Assembly: GCF_000368025.1 (NCBI RefSeq)
Contig: NZ_KB849212.1
Coordinates: 574,978 to 638,977, forward strand
Length of the DNA stretch: 64,000 nt
Direction of reading: 5' to 3'
From: Acinetobacter parvus DSM 16617 = CIP 108168
GTDB taxonomy: Bacteria > Pseudomonadota > Gammaproteobacteria > Pseudomonadales > Moraxellaceae
In this document: in pieces, positions 46,582-55,541 of the stretch
How positions within the stretch are numbered: the stretch's first letter is position 1
Layout of the letters: each line of letters begins with the position of its first letter
Position numbers and translations under genes: made by a program
The notes under the pieces: model-generated
Seen by the model: the letters and a program-made list of their open reading frames with translations, nothing else
Told to the model about the DNA's origin: nothing
Database searches by the model: none

Positions 46582-46762
46582 ATTCAGGCATTCAGGCATT
46601 CAGGCATTCAGGCATTCAGGCATTCAGGCATTCAGGCATTCAGGCATTCAGGCATTCAGGCATTCAGGCATTCAGGCATTCAGGCATTCAGGCATTCAGG
46701 CATTCAGGCATTCAGGCATTCAGGCATTCAGGCATTCAGGCATTCAGGCATTCAGGCATTCA
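46582..46762. repeat. Tandem array of the 8-bp unit ATTCAGGC (about 22.6 copies)
   Basis: 181 bp of uninterrupted, identical 8-bp units. It is outside any gene and between two terminators. The period of 8 is not a multiple of 3, so copy-number change would shift any frame; no start codon opens into it. Perfect identity of all units suggests ongoing slippage. Confidence 0.97.
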
Positions 46763-46957
46763 AATTAGAACAGATCTATTTGAGTTAGAACCTAATATTC
46801 TTGGTTTTTGTCCGTATCGTATCTAAATTGCCATAAAAAATTACCCTTGTGTACGTCTGTTTTAATTTCATCTATAAACAAGCTAAGCCTAATTTTCTAA
46901 AAGAATTTTTCGCATGTTTATTTTAAATATTCAACTTATCACTATCTTATGACCCAT

Positions 46958-46987
46958 AAAAAAAGCTTTGCCTCGGCAAAGCTTTTT
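46958..46987 (-). terminator. Terminator after the Pit transporter gene
   Basis: AAAAAGCTTTGCC-TC/GA-GGCAAAGCTTTTT: 13-bp stem with A/T tracts, 30 bases beyond the stop codon. Confidence 0.9.
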
Positions 46988-47016
46988 AAAATGATTTAGC
47001 TTTAAAGCAAATCAAA

Positions 47017-48645
47017 TCATGATACAAACTGTAGGAACAGCCAGTATAATCCACCTGAGATTGCAATCGTTGCTGGCAAGGTAAATATCCATGCAGAAAG
47101 TATTGTCTTCACTGTCGCAAAGTTGAGTCCAGACTTGTTGGCAACCATGGTACCTGCAACCGCACTATTTAAAACGTGTGTTGTGGATACAGGCATACCC
47201 AAGCCATCAGCAGCAGCAATGGTACTCATTGCAACAAGTTCAGCCGACATCCCCTGCCCATAGGTCATGTGGTTCTTACCAATACGCTCGCCTACAGTCA
47301 CCACGATACGTTTCCAGCCTACCATCGTACCCAGCCCCAAGGCCAAGGCCACCGCAACTTTCACCCAGTTCGGGATGTATTGCAGGAATGAATCCAGGTT
47401 ACTACGGTATTCTTTGACAACTTTTGCCTGATCCTGATTCATTCCAGGTAAAGCCTGAGCCTTATCCAGACGTTTGAATGTGGTGGTACTTAGGTACATA
47501 TCATTACGGATTTCACTGACCGCTGCCTCTGGAATGGCTTTCAAGTCACCATAATTGGCAACACGCTCACCCAAATGTGCAGTCATGCTGGCAAGTGCTG
47601 GAACAACTTCAGGTGTTTGCTCTTTGGTTTGAATATATTTAGTGAGTACAGCACGCGCTTTCTCATCAGATAATTCATTTTGATTGACATTCAGTACTGT
47701 CGCTGTTTGTACTGAAAGCTGTTCAAATGACTGCAAGTGTTTTGCATCAAGATTCTTGTTTAAAGAATACGCCAACGGCACCAAACCAATCAGAATCAAC
47801 ATGATCAGCCCCATACCTTTTTGACCATCATTTGAACCATGGGCAAAACTTACCCCTGTACAGGTAAAGATCAGGATGGCACGGATTAATGGTGGTGGTG
47901 GCTTGTTGCCTTCTGGCGGCTGGAATAATTCCAGTTGACGCTTAAAGACTGTTTTTACCAATAAAAAGACGATGGCCGCAAAGGCGAAACCAATCAGTGG
48001 AGAGAACAGTAAGGCCTTACCGACCTTAATCACCTGATCCATATCTATGCCAGATGCACCACCGTTACTCGAATTTAGAATGTAGTTCATAATGCCTACA
48101 CCTAAAATTGAACCAATCAGGGTATGTGAACTTGATGCTGGAATGCCCAGAAACCAGGTCCCCAAATTCCATAAGATTGCGGCAATCAACATGGCGAACA
48201 CCATGGCAAAACCAGCCCCGCTTCCCACATTCATAATGAGTTCAACAGGAAGCAAGGCAATAATACCGTATGCAACCGCACCACTCGCCACCATAACGCC
48301 AAGGAAGTTACAGAAGCCCGCCCACATGACGGCCACAGGTGCAGGCAATGCATTGGTGTAGATCACCGTCGCTACAGCATTTGCTGTATCGTGAAAACCA
48401 TTAACAAACTCAAAGCCCAGCGCAATAAAAAGTGCCGTTGATAGAAGAATAACTGAATATAAACTTAATGCTGGAACGTGCGCCAAGTCAGCGCTCACCT
48501 GAAAACCAATATAAATAAGTGTTGCAATAATAATTGTTAAAAACACCGGCATAAAGAATTTCGGTGTAGGGACATGCACATTCGTCGATTTTGCCTGTGA
48601 ACTGGCAAGCGGTGAATCCGAAACAGGAGGAAGATTAGAATTCAT
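47017..48645 (-). CDS. pitA: Inorganic phosphate transporter, Pit family
   Basis: A 542-aa proton/metal-phosphate symporter. About ten helices are split by a ~130-residue hydrophilic loop (roughly 280-440). The two inverted PHO-4 signatures are NGFHDTANAVATVIYTNALP and FAHGSNDGQKGMGL, nearly identical to E. coli PitA. The last helices follow GMSAELVAMSTIAAADGLGMPVSTTHVLNSAVAGTM. ATG 48645 is preferred; the frame extends to 48732 but that extension crosses the promoter region. A Pho-box-like direct repeat lies 49-66 bases upstream. Confidence 0.93.
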   Translation of the reverse strand: MNSNLPPVSDSPLASSQAKSTNVHVPTPKFFMPVFLTIIIATLIYIGFQVSADLAHVPALSLYSVILLSTALFIALGFEFVNGFHDTANAVATVIYTNALPAPVAVMWAGFCNFLGVMVASGAVAYGIIALLPVELIMNVGSGAGFAMVFAMLIAAILWNLGTWFLGIPASSSHTLIGSILGVGIMNYILNSSNGGASGIDMDQVIKVGKALLFSPLIGFAFAAIVFLLVKTVFKRQLELFQPPEGNKPPPPLIRAILIFTCTGVSFAHGSNDGQKGMGLIMLILIGLVPLAYSLNKNLDAKHLQSFEQLSVQTATVLNVNQNELSDEKARAVLTKYIQTKEQTPEVVPALASMTAHLGERVANYGDLKAIPEAAVSEIRNDMYLSTTTFKRLDKAQALPGMNQDQAKVVKEYRSNLDSFLQYIPNWVKVAVALALGLGTMVGWKRIVVTVGERIGKNHMTYGQGMSAELVAMSTIAAADGLGMPVSTTHVLNSAVAGTMVANKSGLNFATVKTILSAWIFTLPATIAISGGLYWLFLQFVS

Positions 48646-48693
48646 GTAGACGGCAAGAGGATAATTAAATCCCCTGTATTGTTTAATTAAATT

Positions 48694-48711
48694 ATGACAA
48701 TTATATGACAA
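48694..48711 (-). promoter_or_regulatory. Pho-box-like direct repeat upstream of the Pit gene
   Basis: On the minus strand TTGTCAT-ATAA-TTGTCAT: two identical 7-bp units separated by 4 bp, the spacing of a PhoB box (consensus CTGTCAT, N4, CTGTCAT). It is placed to control the Pit gene. Confidence 0.6.
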
Positions 48712-48894
48712 AGTACTGTCACATGAAGCCAAAATTTCATAGTTTTGTCACATTTTCTGGGATTTTATTAGGACAATCTCACTCTTTTTTAAAAATTTAA
48801 TTATTAAAAACAGCATGTTAATAAAAATACTTTTAAACTAAAACTGTTTGTCTGATTTTGCAACAAACACAACAAAATATGAAACTTATTTATC

Positions 48895-48908
48895 ATATTT
48901 CGAAATAT
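48895..48908. promoter_or_regulatory. Palindrome upstream of metH
   Basis: ATATTTCGAAATAT is a perfect 14-bp palindrome about 175 bases before the metH start and 250 from the Pit start. A dimeric regulator site is possible; AT-rich sequence makes chance occurrence plausible. Confidence 0.25.
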
Positions 48909-49082
48909 ATGTTGTCTTTTAAAGCATTATTCACCGAAATTATTGCAATTTCATGAAGCTTTTATGACATTCTCCATTTAGTCTGATGAATCACCCTGAC
49001 TGGGCATTGAAAATACACGCTTTGGCGTAGCTTCTGTTACAATGCGACTGCTTTTTAAACTTGCTATGTACTGGGGTTCCTT

Positions 49083-52000
49083 ATGTCCACACTTGCCACC
49101 CTGAAATCACTTCTTGCCCAGCGTATCCTGATTATTGATGGCGCAATGGGAACCATGATTCAACGCCATAAATTACAAGAAGAAGATTATCGTGGTGAAC
49201 GTTTTGCAGATTGGGCATCAGACCTTAAAGGCAACAATGATTTATTGGTGCTAACACAACCACAGATTATTCAGGGCATTCATGAAGCCTATCTGGATGC
49301 TGGCGCAGACATTATTGAAACCAACAGCTTTAACGGCACACGTGTTTCCATGTCGGACTATCACATGGAAGACCTCGTTCCCGAGATCAACCGTGAAGCA
49401 GCACGTTTAGCTAAAGCTGCTTGTGAAAAGTACTCAACCCCAGATAAACCACGTTTTGTTGCAGGTGTACTTGGTCCTACTTCCCGTACCTGTTCCATTT
49501 CACCAAACGTCAATGACCCTGCTTTCCGTAACATTACTTTTGATGAACTGAAAGAAAACTATATTGAAGCAACGCATGCCCTCATCGAAGGTGGTGCCGA
49601 TATTCTTCTGATTGAAACAGTATTTGATACGCTGAACTGTAAAGCAGCGATTTTTGCGGTTAAGGAAGTATTTAAGCAAATCGGTTATGAATTGCCGTTA
49701 ATGATTTCAGGGACCATTACCGATGCATCTGGTCGTACATTAACAGGTCAAACCGCAGAAGCATTCTGGAACTCAGTACGTCATGGCGATTTACTTTCGA
49801 TTGGCTTTAACTGTGCCTTGGGTGCGGATGCGATGCGCCCGCATGTGAAAACTATTGCTGATGTTGCCGATACTTTTGTCTCTGCCCATCCAAATGCGGG
49901 TTTACCGAATGCCTTTGGTGAATATGATGAAACGCCAGAGCAAACCGCAGCTTTCTTAAAAGAATTTGCTGAAAGTGGTCTCATCAATATTACAGGTGGT
50001 TGTTGTGGTACCACACCAGATCATATCCGTGCCATTTACAATGCTGTTAAAGATATAAAACCACGTCAAATTCCTGAAACCAGACCTGCTTGCCGCCTCA
50101 GCGGTTTAGAGCCATTTAACATTTATGATGACTCTTTATTTGTCAATGTCGGTGAACGTACCAATGTCACAGGTTCAAAAAAATTCCTGCGTCTCATCCG
50201 TGAAGAAAACTTTGCCGAAGCTTTAGAAGTCGCTCAGCAACAAGTTGAAGCTGGTGCCCAGATCATCGATATCAACATGGATGAAGGGATGCTCGATTCG
50301 CAAAATGCGATGGTGCATTTCCTTAACCTTGTCGCTTCTGAACCAGATATCTCACGTGTGCCAATCATGATTGACTCATCAAAATGGGAAATCATTGAAG
50401 CGGGTTTGAAATGCGTTCAGGGTAAACCTGTGGTGAACTCAATTTCCCTTAAAGAGGGTTATGATGAGTTTGTCGAAAAAGCCCGTTTATGCCGACAATA
50501 TGGTGCAGCGGTTATTGTGATGGCCTTTGATGAAACAGGTCAGGCAGATACGGCTGCGCGTAAACGTGAAATCTGTAAACGTTCTTATGATGTGTTAGTG
50601 AATGATGTGGGCTTCCCTGCCGAAGACATTATTTTCGATCCAAACGTGTTTGCTGTCGCAACAGGAATTGAAGAACATAATAACTACGGCGTTGACTTTA
50701 TTGAAGCGACAGGCTGGATTAAACAAAACTTGCCACATGCCATGATTTCAGGCGGTGTGTCCAACGTATCATTCTCTTTCCGTGGCAATGAACCTGTGCG
50801 TGAAGCAATTCACTCAGTATTCCTTTACCATGCCATTAAACAAGGCATGACGATGGGGATCGTGAACGCTGGTCAAATGGCGATTTATGACGATATTCCT
50901 AAAGAACTAAAAGATGCAGTTGAAGATGTAGTTCTAAACCAAAATCAGGGTGAAAGTGGACAGGAAGCCACAGAGAAATTGCTTGAAGTTGCAGAAAAAT
51001 TCCGTGGTCATAGTGGCGCACAACGTGAAGCTGAGAACCTTGAATGGCGCAATCAATCAGTTGAGAAACGTCTTGAATATGCACTGGTTAAAGGGATTAC
51101 CACTTATATTGATGAAGATACCGAAGAAGCCCGTTTAAAAGCCAAACGCCCTCTTGATGTGATCGAGGGTGCATTAATGGATGGCATGAACGTGGTCGGT
51201 GACCTGTTCGGCTCAGGTAAAATGTTCCTACCTCAAGTGGTTAAATCTGCACGTGTTATGAAGCAAGCTGTAGCATGGTTGAATCCGTACATTGAAGCGG
51301 AAAAAACAGGTAGCCAGTCTAAAGGTAAAGTGTTGATGGCAACCGTAAAAGGCGATGTACACGATATTGGTAAAAATATCGTGGGCGTGGTGTTGGGCTG
51401 TAATGGCTATGATATTGTCGATTTAGGTGTTATGGTTCCTGCTGAAAAAATCCTGCAAACCGCGATTGATGAGAAATGTGACATCATTGGTTTATCTGGT
51501 TTGATTACACCATCGCTGGATGAAATGGTGTTTGTTGCCAAAGAAATGCAGCGTAAAGGTTTTACCATTCCTTTACTGATTGGTGGTGCAACCACATCGA
51601 AAGCCCATACCGCAGTGAAGATTGATCCGCAATATTCAAATGATGCGGTGATTTATGTAGCAGATGCCTCTCGTGCAGTGGGTGTGGCGACTACCCTACT
51701 GTCTAAAGAAATGCGTGGTAACTTTATTGCTGAACATCGTGCGGAATATGCCAAGATTCGTGAACGTTTAGCCAATAAGCAACCGAAAGCAGCCAAACTA
51801 AGCTATGCAGAATCCATTGAAAATGGCTTTAAAATTGATGACAACTATGTACCACCAAAACCAAATACGTTAGGTACACAGGTTCTTAAAAATTATCCGC
51901 TTGAAACCTTAGTACCGTATTTTGACTGGACTCCATTCTTTATCTCTTGGAGTTTGGCAGGCAAATTCCCGAAAATCTTAGAAGATGAAATTGTTGGTGA

Positions 52001-52769
52001 AGCAGCAACTGATTTATATAATCAGGCACAGATCATGTTAAAAGACATTATTGATAATCAGCGTTTTGATGCCCGTGCCGTGTTTGGTTTATATCCTGCA
52101 CAACGTACCGATGCAGATACCGTGAGTGTATTTGATGAATATGGTCAGAATGTCACACATACCTTTGAACATTTACGCCAACAATCCGATAAAGTCACAG
52201 GTAAACCAAACTTGTCTTTAGCGGATTATATTAAGCCATCTGCTCAACCAGAAGATTATTTGGGCGGTTTTACTGTATCCATTTTTGGTGCAGAAGAATT
52301 GGCAAATGAATATAAAGCCAAAGGCGATGATTATTCTGCAATTTTAGTACAGTCTTTGGCGGATCGTTTTGCCGAAGCTTTTGCAGAGCATTTGCATGAG
52401 CGGATTCGTAAAGAATTTTGGGGTTATAAAGCCGATGAAGTGTTAGATAATGAAGCACTGATCAAAGAGAAATATGTGGGGATTCGTCCAGCACCTGGTT
52501 ACCCTGCCTGCCCTGAACATTCGGAAAAAGCCGTGTTGTTTGACTGGTTAGGTTCTGAGGAAAAAATTGGCACCAAGCTGACTGAACACTTTGCCATGAT
52601 GCCACCATCTTCTGTGAGTGGTTTCTATTATTCTCATCCTGACAGTGACTACTTTAACGTAGGAAAAATCTCACAAGATCAGCTTGAAGATTATGCCAAA
52701 CGGAAAAATTGGACTTTAGATGAAGCGAAACGGTGGTTAGCGCCGAATTTAGATGATTCAATTGCCTAA
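49083..52769 (+). CDS. metH: Cobalamin-dependent methionine synthase
   Basis: A 1228-aa four-module enzyme transferring methyl from 5-methyltetrahydrofolate via cobalamin to homocysteine. The homocysteine domain (1-330) has zinc cysteines Cys244 (GFNCALG) and Cys307/Cys308 (GGCCGTT). The pterin domain (about 350-620) contains NVGERTNVTGSKKF. The cap and B12 domains (about 640-890) carry the lower ligand His760 in GDVHDIGKN. The reactivation domain (about 900-1228) has RPAPGYPACPEHSEK for S-adenosylmethionine. All key residues are intact. No cobalamin riboswitch is recognisable in the 350 bases upstream. A terminator follows. Confidence 0.97.
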   Translation: MSTLATLKSLLAQRILIIDGAMGTMIQRHKLQEEDYRGERFADWASDLKGNNDLLVLTQPQIIQGIHEAYLDAGADIIETNSFNGTRVSMSDYHMEDLVPEINREAARLAKAACEKYSTPDKPRFVAGVLGPTSRTCSISPNVNDPAFRNITFDELKENYIEATHALIEGGADILLIETVFDTLNCKAAIFAVKEVFKQIGYELPLMISGTITDASGRTLTGQTAEAFWNSVRHGDLLSIGFNCALGADAMRPHVKTIADVADTFVSAHPNAGLPNAFGEYDETPEQTAAFLKEFAESGLINITGGCCGTTPDHIRAIYNAVKDIKPRQIPETRPACRLSGLEPFNIYDDSLFVNVGERTNVTGSKKFLRLIREENFAEALEVAQQQVEAGAQIIDINMDEGMLDSQNAMVHFLNLVASEPDISRVPIMIDSSKWEIIEAGLKCVQGKPVVNSISLKEGYDEFVEKARLCRQYGAAVIVMAFDETGQADTAARKREICKRSYDVLVNDVGFPAEDIIFDPNVFAVATGIEEHNNYGVDFIEATGWIKQNLPHAMISGGVSNVSFSFRGNEPVREAIHSVFLYHAIKQGMTMGIVNAGQMAIYDDIPKELKDAVEDVVLNQNQGESGQEATEKLLEVAEKFRGHSGAQREAENLEWRNQSVEKRLEYALVKGITTYIDEDTEEARLKAKRPLDVIEGALMDGMNVVGDLFGSGKMFLPQVVKSARVMKQAVAWLNPYIEAEKTGSQSKGKVLMATVKGDVHDIGKNIVGVVLGCNGYDIVDLGVMVPAEKILQTAIDEKCDIIGLSGLITPSLDEMVFVAKEMQRKGFTIPLLIGGATTSKAHTAVKIDPQYSNDAVIYVADASRAVGVATTLLSKEMRGNFIAEHRAEYAKIRERLANKQPKAAKLSYAESIENGFKIDDNYVPPKPNTLGTQVLKNYPLETLVPYFDWTPFFISWSLAGKFPKILEDEIVGEAATDLYNQAQIMLKDIIDNQRFDARAVFGLYPAQRTDADTVSVFDEYGQNVTHTFEHLRQQSDKVTGKPNLSLADYIKPSAQPEDYLGGFTVSIFGAEELANEYKAKGDDYSAILVQSLADRFAEAFAEHLHERIRKEFWGYKADEVLDNEALIKEKYVGIRPAPGYPACPEHSEKAVLFDWLGSEEKIGTKLTEHFAMMPPSSVSGFYYSHPDSDYFNVGKISQDQLEDYAKRKNWTLDEAKRWLAPNLDDSIA

Positions 52770-52789
52770 TTAAGCACACACCAAAAACG

Positions 52790-52820
52790 ATCCCCTTTAT
52801 TAAAAGAATAGAGGGGATTT
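52790..52820. terminator. Bidirectional terminator between metH and the R-M fusion gene
   Basis: ATCCCCTTTATT-AAAAG-AATAGAGGGGAT, then TTTT: a 12-bp stem (one wobble) between convergent genes. Confidence 0.75.
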
Positions 52821-52827
52821 TAAATCA

Positions 52828-54765
52828 TCAGGTGTTACGGATTTGTAAATTCAGTTTAAAATAATATTTACCATTGGTTTCCTGGTAAATCGTACCGAAA
52901 CGATGACGTGTACTGGAAGCTGTATCCAGTTTGGTATTTAAAAATAAATATTCTTTTAAATCTGCATCTTTTATTACATGATAAAGTAAAAGATCACCAT
53001 CTTTTCTGACCACAACCAAACCATTACAGGTATAAGCACCATCCCACGGCGTACCAGAGAACATGCCTAATAAAATTGCTTTTAGAAAATCCTTAACCCG
53101 AATCGTTTTGATTTCATCATCGACTAAATCTCTTAAATAACGCCCTTGACCTTTATAATATTTAAGTACTGTTTCTGCCAAATATTCTGGCATTAGCGAG
53201 TCTGCTTTTCGTAAATTATCATTAAATACGTCATTTTCACATTTATAAAATTCGAGTTGCCCTCCTAATTCTTCAATTTTAGTTAAACGATCCTTTATTT
53301 TTGATGAAGTTTCAATTTGATTAACATCCTGTAATGTACCTCTAAAATTCTTCACCTCATAAATAAAATTGGTTGTCGATCCTGCATTGAGTAGTGTTGG
53401 CGCACTGCCTAAAAATGATTTTATTCCCAATGGGTCATATCGATAACTTTGATTTTGAAATTCAAAAGAAATATTTAAATCAGCTTTAGTATATGAGTTG
53501 CCTTTAAAAGAGCTAATCTTTAATAATTCCAATAAACTCTGTTGTTCAATATTAAAAGTTTTTGTTTCAGGATTTAGAATAGTGTTCTTAATCTGGGCAA
53601 GCACTTCATCATTTAAAATATGCTGAATAGAGCCTAAATCAAACGTTTGATTTCCCTCAATAATTTTTAAGTGATCGTCACCAATGACATAAAATTTACT
53701 GGAACCAATATGTTGTAGAGCATAAATTTTAATAAATTCATTGGGTTGTTTTTCTTCTAGCCGAGCATTACCAAATGATAACTTTTTATCATGCATAAGC
53801 TTCAGGAAAGCATATAATTCACTCCATTCACCTTTATTGAATTTCATTAAATCCTTTTCCTCTGTACGCTGTATGGTATGTTGTTGTAAATAATTCTGCA
53901 CTGCTTTTGCTACATGATAGACCACATCCACACAGACACTATTCCCCAGTTGTTTCATGGCCTGGGTTTGATTCACAGGAAACTCAAAATCATCAGGGAA
54001 ACCCATCATCCGTTTTCCCTGTTTAGGGGTTAAACGGCGCACTTCATGGTTGACCAGATAACCGTCCCAGTTACGGCGATCATTAATCGGTGAACTTTTA
54101 CCACCGACCCTTAAGGTGAAACCAATTTCGCGACTACATTCTGCTTCCCATACATCCGACATATTTAATTTAAGTGGGACTGGTGCTGGAAATTGAAACG
54201 CCTGCTGAGTCTCAACCAAATCTTTATTAAACCCAACAATAAAGATACGTGGGCGATGTTGTGGACGGCCGTATTCACTAGCCTTTAAGATTTTATAGTG
54301 AACTGAATAGTTTAACGACTCCAGCTCATGCCTGATAATTTGAAAAGTACGGCCTTCATCATGATTCACCAGTCCACGTACATTTTCCAAAATAAATGCT
54401 CTGGGCCTTTTTTTCGATAAAATTTCCAAAATACAATAAAATAAATTGCCTCTTTCCGACTTGGCCCCATCAATTAGCCCCTCTCTTTTTCCTGCATGAG
54501 AAAAGGCCTGACAAGGGAATCCGCCACATAAGATGTCATGTTCAGGAATCAATTCATAGGAGACTGAACGAATATCTCGATTAAAATCTTTTTCATCAAT
54601 TTTATGGTTTTTTAAATAGGTTTTTCTGGCATGTTCATCAAATTCTGATGCAAAAACACACTGCATACCCAATTGAGATAAAGCAAGATGAAAACCACCA
54701 ATCCCTGCAAATAAGTCTATAAACTTAAATTTTTCAGAAAAATCAAATTCTAAATTTGTACTCAT
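52828..54765 (-). CDS. Fused 5-methylcytosine DNA methyltransferase / HpaII-family restriction endonuclease
   Basis: One 645-codon frame. Residues 1-295 are a complete C5-cytosine methyltransferase: motif I DLFAGIGGFHLAL (18-30), motif IV GGFPCQAFSHAG with catalytic Cys85, motif VI ENVRGL (127-132), motif VIII QHRPRIFIVGF, motif X KQLGNSVCVDVVYHVAKAV. After a ~12-residue linker, Met307 starts MKFNKGEWSELYAF, which looks like the natural start of an HpaII-type endonuclease. The rest (307-645) includes YDPLGIKSFLGSAPTLLNAG and FIYEVKNFRG; the E-V-K there could be the nuclease E-x-K. HpaII enzymes cut CCGG, so CCGG is the expected target (inference). AAGGA lies 4 bases before the Met307 codon (53845-53847), so the nuclease might also be made alone. 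No separate R or M gene is nearby. Confidence 0.85.
   Translation of the reverse strand: MSTNLEFDFSEKFKFIDLFAGIGGFHLALSQLGMQCVFASEFDEHARKTYLKNHKIDEKDFNRDIRSVSYELIPEHDILCGGFPCQAFSHAGKREGLIDGAKSERGNLFYCILEILSKKRPRAFILENVRGLVNHDEGRTFQIIRHELESLNYSVHYKILKASEYGRPQHRPRIFIVGFNKDLVETQQAFQFPAPVPLKLNMSDVWEAECSREIGFTLRVGGKSSPINDRRNWDGYLVNHEVRRLTPKQGKRMMGFPDDFEFPVNQTQAMKQLGNSVCVDVVYHVAKAVQNYLQQHTIQRTEEKDLMKFNKGEWSELYAFLKLMHDKKLSFGNARLEEKQPNEFIKIYALQHIGSSKFYVIGDDHLKIIEGNQTFDLGSIQHILNDEVLAQIKNTILNPETKTFNIEQQSLLELLKISSFKGNSYTKADLNISFEFQNQSYRYDPLGIKSFLGSAPTLLNAGSTTNFIYEVKNFRGTLQDVNQIETSSKIKDRLTKIEELGGQLEFYKCENDVFNDNLRKADSLMPEYLAETVLKYYKGQGRYLRDLVDDEIKTIRVKDFLKAILLGMFSGTPWDGAYTCNGLVVVRKDGDLLLYHVIKDADLKEYLFLNTKLDTASSTRHRFGTIYQETNGKYYFKLNLQIRNT
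53845..53858 (-). promoter_or_regulatory. Internal ribosome-binding site and start codon for the endonuclease half
   Basis: On the minus strand AGAGGAAAAGGATTTAATG ends in the ATG of Met307. The AAGGA sits 4 bases before the ATG, with a second GAGG further up. This is unusually good for a site inside a coding frame. Confidence 0.55.
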
Positions 54766-54852
54766 TCACTGCAAGCTAAAAAAATCATTGTCCTATTATA
54801 GCCAAATATAAAATCGGATTGTTAAATGTATTGACAAACGTATGATCAATAA

Positions 54853-55335
54853 TCAATGCATTCTTTCCACAAACAACACCCCATCCAAATGATCAACTTC
54901 ATGCTGCACAATTCGTGCAGGAAAACCCTCGTAGCTGGTTTCAACCACGTCACCCTGTAAAGTGTAATAACGTAATTTAACCATTTGAGCACGTTCAACC
55001 TGTCCACGTTCATTCGGCACACTCAAACACCCCTCTTCACCAAAACAGGTCGCTTGAGAAAACTCTAAAATCTCAGGATTGACCATCACAACAGCATCCA
55101 TTTCAGGTGCATCGGGATAACGTGGATTAGGTCGGGACGCCACAATAATCACACGCTTGGAAATATAAACCTGTGGTGCCGCAATCCCCACACCATTGCG
55201 CTCAAGCATGGTCGCATGCATGGCGGACGCAAGTGCCATCAACCATTTACTATTAAATTCCACATCTGACACCAATGCCGCTTTCAGCTTTAAAATTTCT
55301 TCACCACGCTGTGCCACAGGTAAAATCACGCTCAT
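54853..55335 (-). CDS. def: Peptide deformylase
   Basis: Removes the formyl group from nascent protein N-termini. It is 160 aa. The three metal-site motifs are intact: GVGIAAPQ (Gln55), EEGCLS (Cys103) and HEVDHLDG (His145, Glu146, His149). The start has AAGG 7 bases upstream. It stands alone here, away from the usual fmt partner, so it may be a second deformylase paralogue; the symbol is by family. Confidence 0.93.
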   Translation of the reverse strand: MSVILPVAQRGEEILKLKAALVSDVEFNSKWLMALASAMHATMLERNGVGIAAPQVYISKRVIIVASRPNPRYPDAPEMDAVVMVNPEILEFSQATCFGEEGCLSVPNERGQVERAQMVKLRYYTLQGDVVETSYEGFPARIVQHEVDHLDGVLFVERMH

Positions 55336-55499
55336 CGCATAACCTTATAATTGTTTTGATCAAATCGTAAATAATAGCGTATTGGATATTGAATCGGGTT
55401 GCCATAATTTTCATTTAAGAATCTTGTCAAAGTACCGCTTTACTCAGTGTGGTTGGTGTCATTCTTGCGCTTCTGCCCTATTTTCTACGCTTCTAAAAA

Positions 55500-55530
55500 C
55501 AAAAAACTCCCCTGACGGAGAGTTCTTTTA
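55500..55530 (-). terminator. Terminator after the DUF2505 gene
   Basis: Minus strand AACTCTCC-GTCA-GGGGAGTT then TTTTG: 8-bp stem with one wobble. Confidence 0.75.
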
Positions 55531-55541
55531 TCGCATCTAAA

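Larger units (their letters stand above)
46306..47016. other. Gene-free region between the Tim44-like and Pit genes
   Basis: About 710 bp bounded by a terminator at each end. It holds the 8-bp tandem array (46582-46762) and AT-rich flanks without supported genes. ATTCCTCGTTTGGGGAAT near 46525-46542 is a small imperfect hairpin. I see no RNA gene. Confidence 0.5.

Noticed and set aside
46582..46762. Possible CRISPR array
   Set aside because: The 8-bp units are contiguous with no spacers and no cas genes nearby; it is a simple tandem repeat.
48733..49082. Cobalamin or SAM riboswitch upstream of metH
   Set aside because: No B12-box-like or SAM-riboswitch core is recognisable; the region is AT-rich with short hairpins only.
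49781..50014. Antisense frames within metH and many similar 60-100-codon frames in gyrA, lolC, comEC and others
   Set aside because: They lie wholly inside well-supported genes in other frames and show no ribosome-binding sites or family motifs.
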